64,000 nucleotides of DNA. It comes from Oenanthe sinensis (taxonomy: Eukaryota; Streptophyta; Magnoliopsida; Apiales; Apiaceae). The stretch covers positions 21,846,501 through 21,910,500 of the forward strand of contig CM053803.1 of the NCBI GenBank assembly GCA_028671895.1. Direction: 5' to 3'. Made by a program: the position numbers and the translations under genes. Shown here piece after piece: positions 60,906 through 64,000 of this stretch. The notes under the pieces are model-generated. The model made no database searches. It had not been told where the DNA came from and was given only the letters and a program-made list of their open reading frames with translations. How positions within the stretch are numbered: position 1 is the first letter of the stretch; the number at the start of each line of letters is the position of its first letter.

Positions 60906-63388
60906 ATGGGTCAAAAAGACACAGGAGTAAAGATTCCAGTTCTGGAAAAAGATGAGTATTTTTCCTGGAAAGTGAAAATGCACTTGCATCTGCTATCCAT
61001 TGATCCTTCATATGTTCATTGCATAGAGAAAGGTCCACATGTGCCTATGAAGATAGTTACAAGTGTAAATGCAGATGGTACTCAGGCACCAGACAAACTC
61101 ATTCCAAAACCTGTAAGTGAATACACAAATGAGGATGAGAAGGAAGTACATAAGGATAAAAAGGCTATGAATATTTTATTCAATGGTCTTGACAAGGATA
61201 TGTTCGACAATGTTATCAACTGTACAACATCCAAGGAAGTCTGGGACACTCTTCAAACTCTATGTGAAGGCACTGAACAAGTGAGAAAGAACAAGATGCA
61301 ACTCTTGATTCAAAAATATGAAGCCTTTCATTTTAAGAGTGGTGAAGCAATCAATGACACATATAGTAGGTTTCAGAAGCTGTTGAATGAGCTAAAGCTA
61401 TATGGAAGAGTGTATGCTGTTGAAGATACCAACCTCAAGTTCTTGAGGTCCTTACCCAAGGAATGGAAACCAATGATTGTTTCTATAAGACAATCTCCTG
61501 ACTTTAAAGAATATACTCTTGACAAGCTGTATGGCATCTTGAAAACCTATGAGTTGGAACTACAGCAAGATGAGGAAATTGAGAAAAGTCAGAAGAGAGA
61601 AAAGTCCATTGCTTTGGTGGTCAAGGATAAGCAAGTTGTAGAATCAGGTGAAGATGTTGCTGTCAAATAAGGGAAGAAAGAAGGTAATGGCAATTGGGCA
61701 ACTGGTGTTAGATATGATGAATCTTCAACTGGGAAAGGAAAAGAAATAGTTGAGGATGATGAATCATACACCAAGGATGAAATGGACGAAATAGATGAGC
61801 ATTTGGCTTTTCTATCAAGAAAATTTTCAAAACTTAAATTCAAGAGGAATCCAATGCAAAGGCCTGGATCTCAGTTCGAGAGAGACAATCAACAAAGCAA
61901 AAATCTTGTTGACAAGACTCAATTCAAATGTTTCAACTGTGGATTGGCTGGTCATTTTTCTAATGAATGCAGAAAGCCAAAAATGGAAAAGAAGTCAAAG
62001 TCTAGTGATGGTATTGACTATAAGAAGAAGTACTTTGACTTGCTTAAACAAAGAGAGAAGGCTTTTGTGACAGAGGAAAAAGACTGGGCTGCTGAGGAAG
62101 ATTCTGAAGAAGAAGAATACATCAACCTTGCACTAATGGCCAACCATGATGATCAGGAAGCTAGTTCTTCTAGCAATCAGGTAATTTCTACAAATCTATC
62201 TGAGTTATCCAAAGATGAATGCAATATTACAATTATTGAAATGTCAAATGAATTGTATAATTTGCATGTCACTCTTAAGTCCTTAAACAAAGAGAACACT
62301 AGGCTCAAAATCACCTTAGAGACTCTCACTGAAAGAAATAATTATCTAGAGAGTGAGCTAGTGCAAATGGATAGACTCAAGGTGGAAAACAAAGATGCTA
62401 GAAAAGAACTAGTTGAGTGTAAAAAAGAAATAAAGAATTTGAAGGAAAAATTGGAAGAAGAACTAAGAACCATTGACCGGTGGAACAGGTCTAGTAAAGC
62501 CAGTAAGAAGATGAATGACATTCATGGAACAAACTCTTTCACCATGTTGTCTGAAACTCTTGAGAGAATAGCCATTGATGAAAATCAACTGATAAGAATT
62601 ATCCATCGATTGATAATGTCAATTCAACGGATAATCATCCATCGATTGATAACATTATTCCAACGGATAATTATCCATCGATTGAGGAATCATCAACTAC
62701 TAAGAAGTGTGCTTTAAAAACCAAGCTTAACAGACCTGTTAAATTTGTCAAAGAAAGTAGCTCCTCTAAATCTGAAGTCAAAGTTGAAAAGGCTAATATA
62801 GGATTCTTATCTAAAGAACAATTGAAAGAAAAATTAGAAAAGATAGAACCTAATATTAAGTCAAATGAGAAGAATAAGAAAAATAGAAATGGTAAAGTAG
62901 GCATAAACAAGCACAATAACTACACACCTGACAAGTATGCTCCAAGGAAGATATGTGCTAAGTGTGGTAGCAAAAATCACTTATCTGTGCAATGCAAGAT
63001 TGATATGCCTACAGCCACCAATGTGCCTGGTATACCTAACATGCATTCTAGTTCTATTTTTCCTCATTTAGTTGATTCTCCTGCTATTCATGCTCAATAT
63101 ACATCAATGCCTTATATGTTTAATCCATATCTTGCATTTGCCAACATGAATATGCCTGCTATGCCATGGAATATGCTTAATAACTTTCATGCTCCAAATT
63201 TCTCTAATTCTGCAAGCATGAATATTCCAAATATTAGTACTGAGAATTCTGAGGTAAGGAAACCAACACCTAAGGTTGAAGTGGAAATAAAACCATCTAA
63301 ACCAAAGGTACAAAAATTGGAAACCAAGCCAAAGATAACAACTAATAAGAAAGGACCCAAGGCAACTTGGGTACCAAAATCAACTTGA
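60906..63388 (+). pseudogene. Sirevirus gag with a stop and a frameshift
   Basis: From ATG 60906 the frame encodes the Copia gag core (VLEKDEYFSWKVKMHLHLL, then TSKEVWDTL and MIVSIRQSP). A TAA at 61668-61670 interrupts it; the same frame resumes and carries a CCHC knuckle (CFNCGLAGHFSNEC, about 61928-61969) and a long charged coiled-coil-like stretch. Near 62585 a one-base shift moves the coding sequence to another frame. That frame encodes repeated TDN-PSID peptides, a second CCHC (CAKCGSKNHLSVQC, about 62956-62997), a Pro/Met/Asn-rich part and the end WVPKST. Gag forms the particle and binds RNA. Large size and two knuckles fit Sireviruses. As it stands the gene is broken. Confidence 0.88.
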
Positions 63389-63390
63389 TT

Positions 63391-64000
63391 GTTTTTTACT
63401 GTGTGCAGGGAAAAAGAAGAAATCTTTGGTACTTGGACAGTGGGTGTTCAAGACACATGACTAGAGATAAATCCTTGCTCACAAAGTTTGAGGAGAAAGC
63501 TGGCCCTGGAGTAACGTTTGGAGATGACAGCAAATGGTATACCATGGGATATGGCCTGATTTCAAAAGAGAATGTCATCATTGAATCTGTTGCATTAGTT
63601 GATGGCTTAAGACATAATTTGTTAAGCATGAGTCAACTATGTGACAATGGAAATAAAGTTTGTTTCACAACTGACGCATGCATAATTTCCAACAAGGAAG
63701 ATGGAAGTCTGGTTATGACTGGGAATAGAAAAGGAAATGTGTACATAGCTGACTTCAATTCAACAAATGCAGATTCAATGACTTGTCTTCTCTCTAAGGT
63801 AAGTACAAATGAAAGTTGGCTATGGCATAGGAAATTAGCTCATTTAAATTTCAAGGCCATGAATTAGTTGGTCAAGAAAAATCAAGTGAAAGGCTTACCA
63901 CATATGGAATTTGTCAAGGATGGACTTTGTGATGCCTGTCAGAAAGGGAAACAAAGGAAGGCATCATTCAAGTCAAAATTGGAATCATCAATTGAGAAGC
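63391..64000 (+). pseudogene. Sirevirus pol N-terminus (protease and integrase start), broken
   Basis: Pol lies in the -1 frame relative to the last gag frame, right after the gag stop. WYLDSGCSRHMT contains the protease DSG site. GYGLIS, LRHNLLSMSQLCD and the GAG-pre-integrase motif WLWHRKLAHLN follow, and CDACQKGKQ completes the integrase HHCC zinc site. A TAG at 63865-63867 interrupts the frame. The window ends in the integrase. TTTTTTACTGTGTGCAG just before pol resembles a 3' splice site, so pol might be joined by splicing, frameshifting or an internal start; the mechanism is not shown here. Confidence 0.88.

Noticed and set aside
1..64000. tRNA, rRNA or organelle-DNA insertions
   Set aside because: Nothing with a cloverleaf, rRNA core or organelle gene sequence was recognised by eye; a tRNAscan-type run would be needed to exclude them.

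Overview
This window looks like nuclear DNA of a flowering plant, probably a eudicot. The genes have many introns with GT/AG borders, the background is AT-rich, and the space between genes is packed with plant-type transposons: Copia and Gypsy LTR elements, plant LINEs, Helitrons, hAT, Mutator-like, mariner and Stowaway. I cannot name the species from sequence alone. No CRISPR array, operon or rRNA/tRNA gene was seen.

Four host genes appear intact. RECA3 (10314-14210, +, seven exons) encodes an organellar RecA recombinase, probably mitochondrial. An IQ67-domain calmodulin-binding protein (15728-17350, -, five exons) faces it tail to tail. A single-exon organellar mTERF protein lies at 31171-32343 (+). 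The ER enzyme UDP-GlcNAc:dolichyl-phosphate GlcNAc-1-phosphotransferase (GPT/ALG7, 44391-49167, -, eleven exons) starts N-glycan assembly. All exon phases join cleanly in the three multi-exon models. The genes are ordinary single-copy-type housekeeping genes and do not form a functional cluster. A fifth gene, a GRAS transcription factor (36764-38190, -), is dead: it carries a stop, frameshifts and a hAT insertion.

Layout: 1-5200 is the 3' end of a minus-strand Copia-like element followed by non-coding repeat DNA with three odd hairpins, then a small terminal-inverted-repeat element. 5640-10150 is a Helitron graveyard. 10314-17350 holds RECA3 and the IQD gene. 19344-20681 is a solo Copia LTR with a perfect target duplication. 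23129-25254 is a 2.1-kb hAT element containing a ~175-bp tandem array. 25378-29614 holds Helitron, LINE and truncated Gypsy remnants. 29967-30217 is a Stowaway element and 33809-36608 is its apparent parent-type mariner, whose transposase has a complete DD39D triad but one stop codon. 39110-42510 is a decayed movement-protein-bearing (pararetrovirus-like) element in two inverted copies, one interrupted by a remarkable Mutator-type MITE built of repeated hairpins. 42560-43270 is a Gypsy pol remnant. GPT carries a TRIM element in intron 1 and has a Mutator-like element about 340 bp upstream of its start codon. 50634-58500 is a four-layer nest (LINE, LTR, MITE, LTR). 59044-64000 is a Copia pol fragment (-) split by a Sirevirus-type Copia element (+) that runs off the window.

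The most unusual signals are the hairpin-array MITE (41963-42366), the three hairpins with a constant loop and changing arms (2353-2464), the inverted pair of pararetrovirus-like copies, and a short DNA motif shared between the LTR and the gag coding region of the terminal Sirevirus. Splice sites, homologies and element ends were read by eye; no database or alignment was run.
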